From: Vibrio marinisediminis
Lineage (GTDB): Bacteria; Pseudomonadota; Gammaproteobacteria; Enterobacterales; Vibrionaceae
DNA: 49,304 nucleotides
Assembly: GCF_014050145.1 (NCBI RefSeq)
Contig: NZ_JACFYF010000021.1
Location: 1-49,304, forward strand
Direction: 5' to 3'
In this document: piece by piece, positions 1 through 8,277 of the stretch
Layout of the letters: every line of letters begins with the position of its first letter
Position numbering within the stretch: position 1 is the first letter of the stretch
Translations under genes and position numbers: made by a program
Notes under the pieces: generated by a model
Databases searched by the model: none
What the model was told of the DNA's origin: nothing
Seen by the model: only the letters and a program-made list of their open reading frames with translations

Positions 1-5
1 CGCCA
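1..5 (+). tRNA. Possible 3' end of a tRNA (partial)
   Basis: The window opens with CGCCA followed by CTTATT and, eight bases later, a strong terminator. C72-G73-CCA fits the acceptor end of tRNA-Asp, which often closes Vibrio rRNA operons. Only five bases are visible, so this is an inference from context. Confidence 0.3.
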
Positions 6-12
6 CTTATTG

Positions 13-45
13 AAAAGCCCTGCTAGAAATAGCAGGGCTTTTTCA
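13..45 (+). terminator. Rho-independent terminator
   Basis: A 13-bp stem, AAAAGCCCTGCTA with TAGCAGGGCTTTT, closes on a GAAA tetraloop and runs into T residues. It would end transcripts entering from the left, probably a tRNA or rRNA operon outside the window. Nothing recognisable lies between it and the cytochrome gene at 191. Confidence 0.9.
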
Positions 46-190
46 CATCTGAAAGAAATTACTTTTGCAAAGGAATCGAGTACCGCTAGTGTCCGAGGAT
101 AGCCTAGGCGTCTCCATCATTCCTAGACTTATATGACGGTTTCAACCTTGGTTCGAATGAGTTTGCTTGACTGTAACCGCAGGCAATTAC

Positions 191-541
191 TTAGTCTTTG
201 TTGACATATTCGATGTAAGTAAAGATTTCTTTGACTTGTTGTTCGTTGAGTAAGTTACCCCAAGCCGGCATCTCCTCATTGCCATTGAGTACCGTATCAA
301 TCAATTCAGCTTCAGATTCAAACCAAGAGTTGAGTCCTTGATAGATGTTTGAAGGTTGCTCGCTTAGGGCTTGTCCGGCAATACCATCACCATGACCAAG
401 TTCACCGTGACAGGATAAACAAAGCCTTTGGTAGTTTTGTTTACCGTTTTCTAAGGTGTTTGCCTCAAGAGGTTTAGCAAGAACTAGAGAGGGCAGAACA
501 ATGAGTGAGGTGGCAATTAGAACAGTCGCAATCTTTTGCAT
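191..541 (-). CDS. Small periplasmic c-type cytochrome
   Basis: A 116-residue secreted monoheme cytochrome c, probably an electron carrier in the periplasm. Residues 1-22 form a signal peptide ending in LVLA. The heme-binding motif is CLSCH at residues 41-45, followed by GxxGHGDG, and the likely axial methionine is Met91 in EMPAWG. An upstream in-frame ATG at 559 would add six residues (MLWILI) before the signal peptide; I prefer 541 because it gives a normal signal peptide, although neither start has a strong Shine-Dalgarno (SD) sequence. The gene stands alone downstream of the heme operon on the same strand, separated from it by a terminator. The redox partner cannot be told from sequence. 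Confidence 0.85.
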   Translation of the reverse strand: MQKIATVLIATSLIVLPSLVLAKPLEANTLENGKQNYQRLCLSCHGELGHGDGIAGQALSEQPSNIYQGLNSWFESEAELIDTVLNGNEEMPAWGNLLNEQQVKEIFTYIEYVNKD

Positions 542-623
542 GATAAGAATCCATAACATCTTAGAGTAATGTCACATAGAGTATGGCATTCGCTATGAAT
601 GAAAGCTGAATAGTTTATTTAGA

Positions 624-654
624 ATAAAAAAAGCCGACCTAGTAAGGTCGGCTT
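624..654 (-). terminator. Terminator of the hem operon
   Basis: The stem AAGCCGACCT / AGGTCGGCTT (631-640 with 645-654) has an AGTA loop. On the minus strand it is followed by a run of seven T residues. It sits 22 bases after the hemY stop. Confidence 0.9.
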
Positions 655-675
655 AGATATGAGTGTTTGATTTCG

Positions 676-1857
676 TTATTGATTGTTAACCAAAGTTAGT
701 GCTTTCTTCGATACTTCATGTGCGGCTTTATTAAAGTTCTGCTTCTCTAATGAATCAGCAAGGTAAGCATAGTCAGATACATTAGATCGTTGCGCTAGTG
801 CTTTTTCGAAGTGCTGTTGTGCTTCGGACCACTTTTGACCGCGTAGATGAAATTGAGCTAGTGCGCTATGTGCTTCCGCGTTATTGCCATTTTTGCGCAG
901 TGTCTCTTCTAGAAATACCATTGCAGGGTGGCTATCAGATAAGTTCAGCTCAGGCAGCAACTTATAGAGATCAGCAGTCGGATGTTTTTTAAGGGTTTCT
1001 TTAATAATGGTAAACGCTTGGTCATCAGCTTTACGATTAATTAATTGCTTAGTGAAACACTCAACTAGGTGAAGGTCTGTTTTAACCTTACGTGGCAGTG
1101 AATTCCAGTGTTGAATCAGACCTTCGCTACCTTTTTGCTCTGCAACCTCGGCAAGCAAACCACATTGGGCAACAAGTTCTAATTGCTGTTGCTCTTCTTT
1201 GGTGATGAGTTTGGCTTTAGCCAGTTTAGGTAGTAGCTCTAAAAGAGGTTGCCAAAGTTTAAGCTCAACATAAACAGTTTTGAGTAAGTTAAGCACGACC
1301 GCATTATTTGGATACTCACCTTTTAAGTCCGATAATGTGGCAAATGCTTCATCAAAACGGGCTTCACGTAGTTGCTGCTTTGCTCGAGTAAGCTCAACCG
1401 CAAGGCGAGAGTCTTTTTGCTCTAATGCCAGTTTTAAGTAGTGGTCGCGTTTATTGCTATCTCCCATGCCTTGTGCAGCTTCAGAAGCAACAAGGTAGCA
1501 CAGCAGAGGCATATCGTGGTGATTTGCCCAGCGAGTGACCTTCTTCTCTGCATCTTTGAAATCACCCTCAAGAAGTTTGATGATGCCTTCGTTGGTATAG
1601 CGGCGAGAGCGACGCATTTTACGTACACTGAAGTAGTTCCATGTTGCTGAGCTAGCATAGAAAATTTTCTTGATGACGTACTCTAAACCGAAAAGAGCAG
1701 CTAGAGCAGCAATGATAAAGATAACGAGTGTTGTCACACTCATTTCAATGGTTTTATCTGCTACTGAGACAAGCACATAACCTTGCTGACCAGTGTATTG
1801 ACTGCCTACAAACAACCCTGCACCAAGAATGGCAAAGAGGAAAATAAGTCGAAACAT
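676..1857 (-). CDS. hemY: HemY, inner-membrane TPR protein of the heme operon
   Basis: A 393-residue HemY family protein, last gene of the hemCDXY operon. Two membrane segments at about residues 3-22 and 40-60 are followed by a cytoplasmic helical region with tetratricopeptide-like repeats; near the C terminus one reads AEAHSALAQFHLRGQKWSEA. The family is linked to a late stage of protoheme synthesis, but its exact role is unsettled. It is not the unrelated Gram-positive HemY, a coproporphyrinogen oxidase. Its ATG overlaps the hemX stop by one base and is preceded by GGAG, which points to coupled translation. Confidence 0.95.
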   Translation of the reverse strand: MFRLIFLFAILGAGLFVGSQYTGQQGYVLVSVADKTIEMSVTTLVIFIIAALAALFGLEYVIKKIFYASSATWNYFSVRKMRRSRRYTNEGIIKLLEGDFKDAEKKVTRWANHHDMPLLCYLVASEAAQGMGDSNKRDHYLKLALEQKDSRLAVELTRAKQQLREARFDEAFATLSDLKGEYPNNAVVLNLLKTVYVELKLWQPLLELLPKLAKAKLITKEEQQQLELVAQCGLLAEVAEQKGSEGLIQHWNSLPRKVKTDLHLVECFTKQLINRKADDQAFTIIKETLKKHPTADLYKLLPELNLSDSHPAMVFLEETLRKNGNNAEAHSALAQFHLRGQKWSEAQQHFEKALAQRSNVSDYAYLADSLEKQNFNKAAHEVSKKALTLVNNQ

Positions 1858-3095
1858 TATTTCTCCTCCGTTACTAGCGTTGTGACTTCACGGCGTAGTC
1901 GCTCACGGATTACGTCAGATAAAACTTGCTGAGTTTCGAGTTTTACTGGGTACTCAACTTGAACGGTTTGCTTACTTAAAAGTTCGAGAGTCTTATTAAA
2001 CTCTTTTACTGAATTGTTCTCTTGATCATAAAAAGATTGAGACCATTTCTCTGCCGTAGTCAGTGCTGCTACATAAATATCTTGCTGCTCAACGTAGACC
2101 GCTTTGATCGCTGTTTCCAACTTAGCTTTCATGTTCTCTTTTAAGTAGAAATGCTGCTGAGGAGAAAGTAGCGGGATCACGTTACCATCACGAGTTCGGA
2201 AGGTAATGAAGTTTTCTGAGAAGTCTTTCAAAGACGTTTTCAGGTTTGCTTGCCAGTCATTGATGTCTTGCGATACCTGCTCTGGTTTTTCTACCTTCGC
2301 TTCTGGAAGAATGGCATTGGCTAATGGAAGATCATCGACTTGCTGCTGCAGTGCCGTTAAGCGTAAAACCAAGCCATCACGGTCAATTAGTGGTATTGAT
2401 TTTAGTTTTGTGATGTCGTTTGCCATTGATTTTCGCAGTGGTACAAGACTTGGGTCGTTCAATGCCGCAATGCGCTGGTCCGCACTCTCCATCAAAAGGG
2501 TTGCACTTTCTGCGTCGTTTTCAAGAAACAGTTTACGACCAGCGAGCTTAACTAAGTAATCAGCTTCCGCTAATAGCCAGTCATTTGGACGACGCCCTTT
2601 CACGTCAGCTAATGCGACTTGTAGGCTTTCGATACTTTTTTGTTGCTGGGCTAGCACCGTATCAGCGCGGTGGCTAATTTCGGTCGCCTTAGCAATGGTT
2701 GCCTTTTCTGCTGCGACCACTTCATTGGTTAAAGCCGTTTTGGTTTGCTCAAGTTTTGCGGTGAGCTCGTTTAGCTGCGCTTGGTATTGCGCGTCTTTTT
2801 GCTGCATATGGTAAGTTAAGCCGCCACCAAATAAGATGGAAAGAACGATAGCAATAACACCTAACTTGACGCCTCGTTTACCTTGCTTCTCTTCTACTTG
2901 AGGTGTAGTGGTTGGTTTGTCTTGTTCTACCGTTGTGCTTTCAGGTTGAGCTTTTGGCTCAACGGCAGTGTCGGTGACTGTTTCTGATTTAGCTTCTGAT
3001 TTCGTTTCAGTTGGAGAGGTCGTTTCGACGCTTTGCTCTTGAACTTCCTCGTTCTTCTCTGATTTAACTTGGTCGTTATTTTTTTTACTTGTCAT
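1857..3095 (-). CDS. hemX: HemX, membrane-anchored protein of the heme operon
   Basis: A 412-residue HemX family protein. The first ~75 residues are a charged, low-complexity cytoplasmic tail rich in Glu, Lys, Thr and Ser. One membrane segment (about 78-96, GVIAIVLSILFGGGLTY) is followed by a long coiled coil (about 98-165) and a helical periplasmic domain. The family is often annotated as uroporphyrinogen-III C-methyltransferase, but no methyltransferase domain is visible and that label is probably wrong for this type. Its start overlaps the hemD stop as ATGA, so the two are translationally coupled. Confidence 0.93.
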   Translation of the reverse strand: MTSKKNNDQVKSEKNEEVQEQSVETTSPTETKSEAKSETVTDTAVEPKAQPESTTVEQDKPTTTPQVEEKQGKRGVKLGVIAIVLSILFGGGLTYHMQQKDAQYQAQLNELTAKLEQTKTALTNEVVAAEKATIAKATEISHRADTVLAQQQKSIESLQVALADVKGRRPNDWLLAEADYLVKLAGRKLFLENDAESATLLMESADQRIAALNDPSLVPLRKSMANDITKLKSIPLIDRDGLVLRLTALQQQVDDLPLANAILPEAKVEKPEQVSQDINDWQANLKTSLKDFSENFITFRTRDGNVIPLLSPQQHFYLKENMKAKLETAIKAVYVEQQDIYVAALTTAEKWSQSFYDQENNSVKEFNKTLELLSKQTVQVEYPVKLETQQVLSDVIRERLRREVTTLVTEEK

Positions 3096-3838
3096 TGTTT
3101 TCGTCCTGTTTCCTTGGCCAGAGCTGCCAATAAGTCTTTATTTGAAGCACTTCCTGTATTGACGACGGTGTGGAAGCCAACTCGCCGCGCTTCGATAGCT
3201 ATGCGTTCACTCGGAACAAAAAGCGCCAATTTGAAAATCCAATTTCTGTAGGGCGGCGCGATTTGATCTATGAAAAAACTCAGCTGTCCCGAGCTAGTAA
3301 TTATTAGTTGATCTACCTGGCTATCTTGCCAGAACGGTACTGCAATTTCTGAGCGGAAAGCGAGGTTTTCTCGCTTATAAACTTCGCAGTACTCGACATG
3401 AGCTCCTCGAGCGATGAGCGTGTCATAGATTAGCTCTCTACCACCATTACCTCTTAAAATGACGATACGTTTGCCTGACACATTCTTTAGCTGGGGTAGT
3501 TCAAGTAAGTTTTCACTGTCACCTATCTCAGGGTAGTGTACTTTCTGATTGGTAAATTTGCTTAAAAACTGCGCGGTTTTTTGACCGACGGCAAGGTAGG
3601 TCGCATTTTTGGGCCAACAAGAGTTGGCGATCGTGAGAGATTGGTGGGTGAACTCTATCGTGTGCTGACTCACCGTAATGATAATGTCAGCCTGCGGTAA
3701 CATTTTAGTTGAGCTAGGGAGTTGCTCCCCAGCTCGTATGGCAATCAATGGATGATTGATTGCCTTGATGCCCTGCTGATTAAGTTGACGACAAAGCGAT
3801 ATTCCCTGTTCGCCAGGTCGAGTAACCAACACTGTCAT
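3092..3838 (-). CDS. hemD: Uroporphyrinogen-III synthase
   Basis: A 248-residue cytoplasmic HemD that cyclises and inverts ring D of hydroxymethylbilane to make uroporphyrinogen III. The N terminus VLVTRPGEQG and the central VILRGNGGRELI segment are typical. The late stretch LIITSSGQLSFF matches the conserved T-S-S/G region near the active site. The family is poorly conserved overall, so the position between hemC and hemX is strong support. It begins five bases after the hemC stop. Confidence 0.95.
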   Translation of the reverse strand: MTVLVTRPGEQGISLCRQLNQQGIKAINHPLIAIRAGEQLPSSTKMLPQADIIITVSQHTIEFTHQSLTIANSCWPKNATYLAVGQKTAQFLSKFTNQKVHYPEIGDSENLLELPQLKNVSGKRIVILRGNGGRELIYDTLIARGAHVEYCEVYKRENLAFRSEIAVPFWQDSQVDQLIITSSGQLSFFIDQIAPPYRNWIFKLALFVPSERIAIEARRVGFHTVVNTGSASNKDLLAALAKETGRKQ

Positions 3839-3843
3839 AGTGA

Positions 3844-4782
3844 TTACTCGTGTTCAGCGTACAATCTAGTTAGGATTTCACGAGCACCAGCATCAAGCAG
3901 TTGGTTAGCGAGTTTGACACCCATCTCTTCAGCTTGCTCGCGTGGACCGCGAATTTCACCACGAACCATTTCGGTTCCATCTGGTTCGCCAACCAGCGCA
4001 CGCAACCATAGCTCATCCCCTTCAAGTAGTGAGTAGCTGCCGATTGGTACCTGACAGCCACCTTCTAGGGTAATATTCATCGCGCGCTCACACTTAACGC
4101 GATCGGCGGTATCTTTGTGGTTTAGTGGCGCAAGTAACTTGATCAGGCGTTCATCATCAAGTCGACATTCAATGCCAACCGCACCTTGACCTACCGCTGG
4201 AAGAGATTGCTCTGGTTCAATAAAGCTGGCGATACGTTCTTCCAATTTAAGGCGTTTAAGACCAGCGGCTGCGAGTACAATTGCATCGTATTCACCAGCG
4301 TCTAGTTTCCCTAGGCGCGTGCCAACATTGCCGCGCAGTTCTTTAATCACTAAATCTGGGCGATATTCTTTTAGCTGACATTGACGACGAAGACTACAAG
4401 TGCCCACTACAGCACCTTGAGGCAGTTCATCTACATTGGTGTAGGTATTGGAGACGAATGCGTCACGTGGATCTTCACGTTCACAGATTGTCACCAGACC
4501 TAAGCCCTCAGGGAAGTCGACAGGCACATCTTTCATTGAGTGCACCGCAAGATCAGCTCGACCTTCTAGCATTGCGACTTCGAGTTCTTTCACGAACAGA
4601 CCTTTACCACCTACTTTCGCTAGCGGCGTATCCAAAATGATGTCACCCTTGGTTACCATAGTCACGAGTTCAACCTCAAGACCTGGGTGAGCGGCTTGCA
4701 AAGCGTCTCTTACATAATATGCTTGCCATAAGGCAAGAGGGCTTTTGCGAGTTGCAATTCGAATTGGAGAAGTGTTTGTCAT
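3844..4782 (-). CDS. hemC: Porphobilinogen deaminase (hydroxymethylbilane synthase)
   Basis: A 312-residue HemC that joins four porphobilinogen units into hydroxymethylbilane. [13 protein letters not shown] opens the protein, HSMKDVP carries the catalytic Asp85, and GTCSLRRQ lies in the substrate arginine cluster. LEGGCQVP holds Cys243, to which the dipyrromethane cofactor is attached. Length matches the family. It is the first gene of the minus-strand heme operon and is divergent from cyaA, with 346 bases between the two starts, as in enterobacteria. Confidence 0.98.
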   Translation of the reverse strand: MTNTSPIRIATRKSPLALWQAYYVRDALQAAHPGLEVELVTMVTKGDIILDTPLAKVGGKGLFVKELEVAMLEGRADLAVHSMKDVPVDFPEGLGLVTICEREDPRDAFVSNTYTNVDELPQGAVVGTCSLRRQCQLKEYRPDLVIKELRGNVGTRLGKLDAGEYDAIVLAAAGLKRLKLEERIASFIEPEQSLPAVGQGAVGIECRLDDERLIKLLAPLNHKDTADRVKCERAMNITLEGGCQVPIGSYSLLEGDELWLRALVGEPDGTEMVRGEIRGPREQAEEMGVKLANQLLDAGAREILTRLYAEHE

Positions 4783-5128
4783 ATTCGCCTGTTTTGAATT
4801 TATGGTAGATAGAGTAATCCTACCACTGAGAGGACAAAAAATTTACTGATCTATGCTGTGAATGAAGAAATGGACTCGACGTGGCATAAATCGGTCAAAA
4901 TATTGTGATAAAAGTCTCGTTTGTTAACTAGGTTATTATTAGAAAAGACCGTTACAGACCAAACTAGGAGACAGGAAATTCACGGATGTTGAAACACAAA
5001 ACAATGTAGATTCGATCGTACAAATCTTTACCAATTAAAATAAAAATGATAGATTGATCACGTTTTGTTGGCGCTTTAGCCTGATTATTGAGCAAGGCGT
5101 ATTATAGGAAATAACCAAGGAATCTCCC
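4783..5128. promoter_or_regulatory. hemC-cyaA divergent intergenic region
   Basis: This 346-base gap must hold the outward promoters for the heme operon and for cyaA. It is AT-rich, especially around 4910-5060. I see no ORF and no RNA gene here. A CRP-like half-palindrome is noted separately at 5047-5062. I could not fix -35/-10 pairs with confidence. Confidence 0.6.
5047..5062. promoter_or_regulatory. Candidate CRP site upstream of cyaA
   Basis: TGATA-N6-TCACG resembles the CRP consensus TGTGA-N6-TCACA, with 3/5 matches in the left half and 4/5 in the right. It lies about 65 bases before the cyaA start. In E. coli CRP-cAMP represses cyaA from a site over its promoter, so the position makes sense. 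The match is imperfect. Confidence 0.35.
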
Positions 5129-7660
5129 TTGCAGGCTTACACTGAGAAGTTAATTCAAAGACTAGATAGTTTGAACCAGCAGCGAATTGATCGCGCGCTG
5201 GCACTTATGGATTTGCAAGCTCAGCGAGTATTCCATCTTATTCCTGCTCTTCTGCATTACAACCACCCCGTTTTTCCCGGTTATTATGACTCGCTAGTAC
5301 CTTACGGTATTTATGGCTTTGAGTTGAACAATGAACAACAGCAGTTCATTGAAGATACCGAGCTAACCATTGGTCAGCCGCTCACCGAAAATGTATCCCC
5401 AGCCATTTTAGCGCTTTACACGATGGGGAGTACCTCATCAATCGGTCAAAGTACTTCTAGTGATTTAGATATTTGGGTTTGCGTTTCACCGTTGATGAGT
5501 CGCGACGAGCGAGAATACCTTAACAACAAATGCTTGCTCATCACTGATTGGGCTCAGAGCCAAGGTGTTGAAGCGAATTTCTTCATCATGGATGAAGATC
5601 GTTTTAGGTCAAATCGCTCTGAGGAAATGACCGGCGATAACTGTGGTTCATCGCAACACATGTTGTTGTTGGATGAGTTTTATCGCAGTGCCGTCCGTTT
5701 AGCCGGACAACGCTTATTGTGGCAAATCGTCCCACCAGAAATGGAAGAGTGCTACGACGAATACGTTAAAGAGCTTTGCAATAATGGCTCTATTGATTGC
5801 AGTACTTGGATCGATTTTGGTCAGTTACACCGCATTCCAGCTGAAGAGTATTTTGGCTCGAATTTGTGGCAGCTATACAAAAGTATCGATTCGCCTTATA
5901 AATCGGTACTGAAAGCAATCTTATTGGAAGCGTATTCGTGGGAGTACCCAAATGCCCAGTTACTCAGTATAGATACTAAGCGTCGATTCTTTGCGAATGA
6001 GCCAGCTCTCTACTGTATGGATGCTTATTATCTTATGCTGGAAAAGGTGACTCGTTACCTTGAGCGCATTGGTGATACCACACGTCTTGAGCTTGTCCGC
6101 CGCTGTTTCTACCTCAAAACTCACGAAAAATTATCCCGTGAGCCTGGGGCTGGTTCCGTGCCTTGGCGCCGTGAGGTACTCAGTGTTTTGGTTGAGCAAT
6201 GGCAGTGGCAACCGCAAATTATTGCTGAATTGGACAACCGTCGTCATTGGAAGGTTGAGCAAGTTAAATTGGTGCATGATTCGTTGTTAGATGCATTGAT
6301 GCTCAGTTATCGCAACTTGATCCAGTTCGCACGTCGCAACGACATCACGTCAGCCATTAGCCCACAAGATATCAGTATTCTTGCGCGTAAGTTGTACGCT
6401 GCATTTGAAGTTTTACCGGGCAAAGTGACTTTGCTCAACCCACAAATTTCTCCTGATTTGCACGAACCAGAGCTGACTTTTATTGAAGTTCAACCGGGAC
6501 GTACCAATCAATCTGGCTGGTATCTTTATAAACAACCTTTGCAGCCGCATCGAATTTTGGGTCAACCCTCTCTCGATCATAACGAATACTTAAGTAAGTT
6601 AGTTGCTTGGGCGTTTTTTAATGGCTTGATCACTGAATCAACCCATTTGAATGCGGTGATTCGTGATGCCCACCTAGACATTGATAAGTTCTATCAGATG
6701 GTGAGTGATTTACGTAATACCTTCTCACTGCGTAAGCGCCGCCCAACTATGCAAGCGTTGGCAAGCCCATGTGAGATCAGCCAACTGGCGATGTTTATTA
6801 ACTTTGAAGAAGACCCAACGGCGGAACTCAGTGGTAAGTCGCTGAAAGTGGACCTGAAGAATATCGATATCTTTAGCTATGGTCCTGAGCAGAAATGTTT
6901 AGTCGGTAGTGTGGATCTGGTTTATCGAAATTCTTGGCATGAAGTACGTACTTTGCATTTCAAAGGTGAAACCGCAATGCTGGACGGGTTGAAAACCGTT
7001 TTGGGTAAAATGCACCAAGATGCGCTACCACCTGAATCTGTTGATGTATTCTGTTACAGCAAAAATTTACGCGGTGTCATGCGTAATATGGTGTACCAGT
7101 TGCTAGCAGAGTGTATTGATTTGCGCTTAAAGCCAGTTGAACAAGAAAAACGTCGCCGCTTTAAAGCGTTGCGTATTGGTCAGCAAATGTATGGTTTGTT
7201 CTTTGAACGCCGTGGCGTATCAGTGCAGATGTTAGAGAACTCGGTCGATTTCTACCGGAGTATTTCAACCAATAAACTGAAAGGTTCACCGCTATTGATG
7301 TTGGACCAAGAGCAAGATTATCAGTTGCCTGAGATTGTTGATAATTGTGCCAGCGAAGGTTTAGTACAATTCTTTTTTGAAGATTCAGAACAAGGTTTCA
7401 ATATCTATGTTCTCGATGAAGCAAACCGAGTAGAGGTTTACCATCAGTACAATGGTGAAAAAGATGAAATGATTGCCAGCGTGAACAGTTTTTATACTTC
7501 AGTTCGTGATGATAATGCCGTGGCATCAAAATTTATCAACTTCAACTTACCGCAATACTATCAAATTGTTTATTGCGAAGAGGGTGGCGAGCCTTATATC
7601 GTGCCATATCGTAATGATGGTGCCACATACGTAAAGCCAACTCGCGCAGTTAACGCCTAA
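5129..7660 (+). CDS. cyaA: Class I adenylate cyclase
   Basis: An 843-residue class I adenylate cyclase, which makes cAMP from ATP and so drives CRP-dependent catabolite control. The N-terminal half is the nucleotidyltransferase-like catalytic domain, with GS at 100-101 and the metal-binding DLD at 112-114 in SDLDIWV. The C-terminal half is the regulatory region that responds to the glucose phosphotransferase system in enterobacteria. The start is TTG, eight bases after AAGGA, as in E. coli cyaA, where the poor start codon limits synthesis. The full reading frame is intact and the length is normal. Confidence 0.98.
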   Translation: MQAYTEKLIQRLDSLNQQRIDRALALMDLQAQRVFHLIPALLHYNHPVFPGYYDSLVPYGIYGFELNNEQQQFIEDTELTIGQPLTENVSPAILALYTMGSTSSIGQSTSSDLDIWVCVSPLMSRDEREYLNNKCLLITDWAQSQGVEANFFIMDEDRFRSNRSEEMTGDNCGSSQHMLLLDEFYRSAVRLAGQRLLWQIVPPEMEECYDEYVKELCNNGSIDCSTWIDFGQLHRIPAEEYFGSNLWQLYKSIDSPYKSVLKAILLEAYSWEYPNAQLLSIDTKRRFFANEPALYCMDAYYLMLEKVTRYLERIGDTTRLELVRRCFYLKTHEKLSREPGAGSVPWRREVLSVLVEQWQWQPQIIAELDNRRHWKVEQVKLVHDSLLDALMLSYRNLIQFARRNDITSAISPQDISILARKLYAAFEVLPGKVTLLNPQISPDLHEPELTFIEVQPGRTNQSGWYLYKQPLQPHRILGQPSLDHNEYLSKLVAWAFFNGLITESTHLNAVIRDAHLDIDKFYQMVSDLRNTFSLRKRRPTMQALASPCEISQLAMFINFEEDPTAELSGKSLKVDLKNIDIFSYGPEQKCLVGSVDLVYRNSWHEVRTLHFKGETAMLDGLKTVLGKMHQDALPPESVDVFCYSKNLRGVMRNMVYQLLAECIDLRLKPVEQEKRRRFKALRIGQQMYGLFFERRGVSVQMLENSVDFYRSISTNKLKGSPLLMLDQEQDYQLPEIVDNCASEGLVQFFFEDSEQGFNIYVLDEANRVEVYHQYNGEKDEMIASVNSFYTSVRDDNAVASKFINFNLPQYYQIVYCEEGGEPYIVPYRNDGATYVKPTRAVNA

Positions 7661-7697
7661 AAACAAAAAAGAGCACGAATGTGCTCTTTTTTGTTTT
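7660..7697. terminator. Bidirectional terminator between cyaA and cyaY
   Basis: A perfect 17-bp inverted repeat, AAAACAAAAAAGAGCAC (7660-7676) and its complement (7681-7697), closes on a 4-base loop. Both strands end in T-rich tails, so it can stop cyaA and the convergent cyaY. Confidence 0.93.
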
Positions 7698-7711
7698 GAA
7701 ACTTTTAACCC

Positions 7712-8026
7712 TTACACCCAGTCAATCGCTTCACCCGCGTGTTTTTCGCATTCTTGTTTCACCATAGTGATCAATTCCATGCCAGTTTTTGAACAGATCC
7801 ACTGTTGGTCAACAAAAGCAAAATGGAATCCACCGGAACGAGAAGCAAGCCAGATTTCTTTCATCGGTTCTTGGCGGTTAATAATGATTTGGCTGCGATC
7901 ATCAAACTCCAAAGTCATGACATTGCCTGATGTTTCGTAGTCGACGTCAGCGCCTGAATCATCGATCATTTCTTCAATGAATTGCATTTGCTCATCCGCA
8001 AGTTGATGAAATTCTGTATCGTTCAT
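7712..8026 (-). CDS. cyaY: Frataxin homologue CyaY
   Basis: A 104-residue bacterial frataxin that binds iron and modulates iron-sulfur cluster assembly on IscS. The acidic first helix (FIEEMIDDSGADVDYE) gives the iron-binding surface. The beta-sheet core follows with LEFDDRSQIIINRQEP and the conserved WLASRSGGFHF. Its start is divergent from lptM, with 75 bases between the two genes, and it converges on cyaA. The same arrangement occurs in enterobacteria. Confidence 0.97.
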   Translation of the reverse strand: MNDTEFHQLADEQMQFIEEMIDDSGADVDYETSGNVMTLEFDDRSQIIINRQEPMKEIWLASRSGGFHFAFVDQQWICSKTGMELITMVKQECEKHAGEAIDWV

Positions 8027-8101
8027 CTTGTCTATCCTATTGCTTTTCCTGAGTGTGGTGCGATTATAGGGGGCATTGAAAGAATAATCACGGTTAGACC
8101 T

Positions 8102-8218
8102 ATGAAAAAATCAATCTTAGCTCTATTTATTGTCTCTATGTTAGGTTTGGCTGGTTGTGGCCAAACGGGACCACTCTATATGCCTGATGACGCTCAACAA
8201 AACGAGCAGTCTCAGTAA
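8102..8218 (+). CDS. lptM: LptM (YifL-like) outer-membrane lipoprotein
   Basis: A 38-residue lipoprotein precursor. The signal peptide ends in the lipobox LAGC with Cys19 as the lipidated residue, and GCGQTGPLYMP is the signature of the YifL/LptM family. E. coli LptM helps assemble the LptD/LptE lipopolysaccharide translocon. The mature part is very short, about 20 residues, compared with the E. coli protein. A longer in-frame reading from 7982 would overlap cyaY and put residues in front of the signal peptide, so I start at 8102. lysA follows after 59 bases and is probably co-transcribed. Confidence 0.92.
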   Translation: MKKSILALFIVSMLGLAGCGQTGPLYMPDDAQQNEQSQ

Positions 8219-8277
8219 TATCGCAATCGGCAATGACGCCAGGCGGTAAACAACACAATAATTAAAGGGAAAGCAAA

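Noticed and set aside
798-992. Plus-strand ORF inside hemY, like many other opposite-frame ORFs in the window
   Set aside because: Shadow of a conserved gene on the other strand with no independent evidence.
1857-3095. Uroporphyrinogen-III C-methyltransferase activity for HemX
   Set aside because: No SAM-binding methyltransferase domain is visible; the protein is a membrane-anchored coiled-coil HemX. The enzymatic name is a common annotation carry-over.
7982-8101. N-terminal extension of lptM
   Set aside because: It would overlap cyaY antisense and bury the lipoprotein signal peptide; the ATG at 8102 gives a standard lipobox at residue 19.
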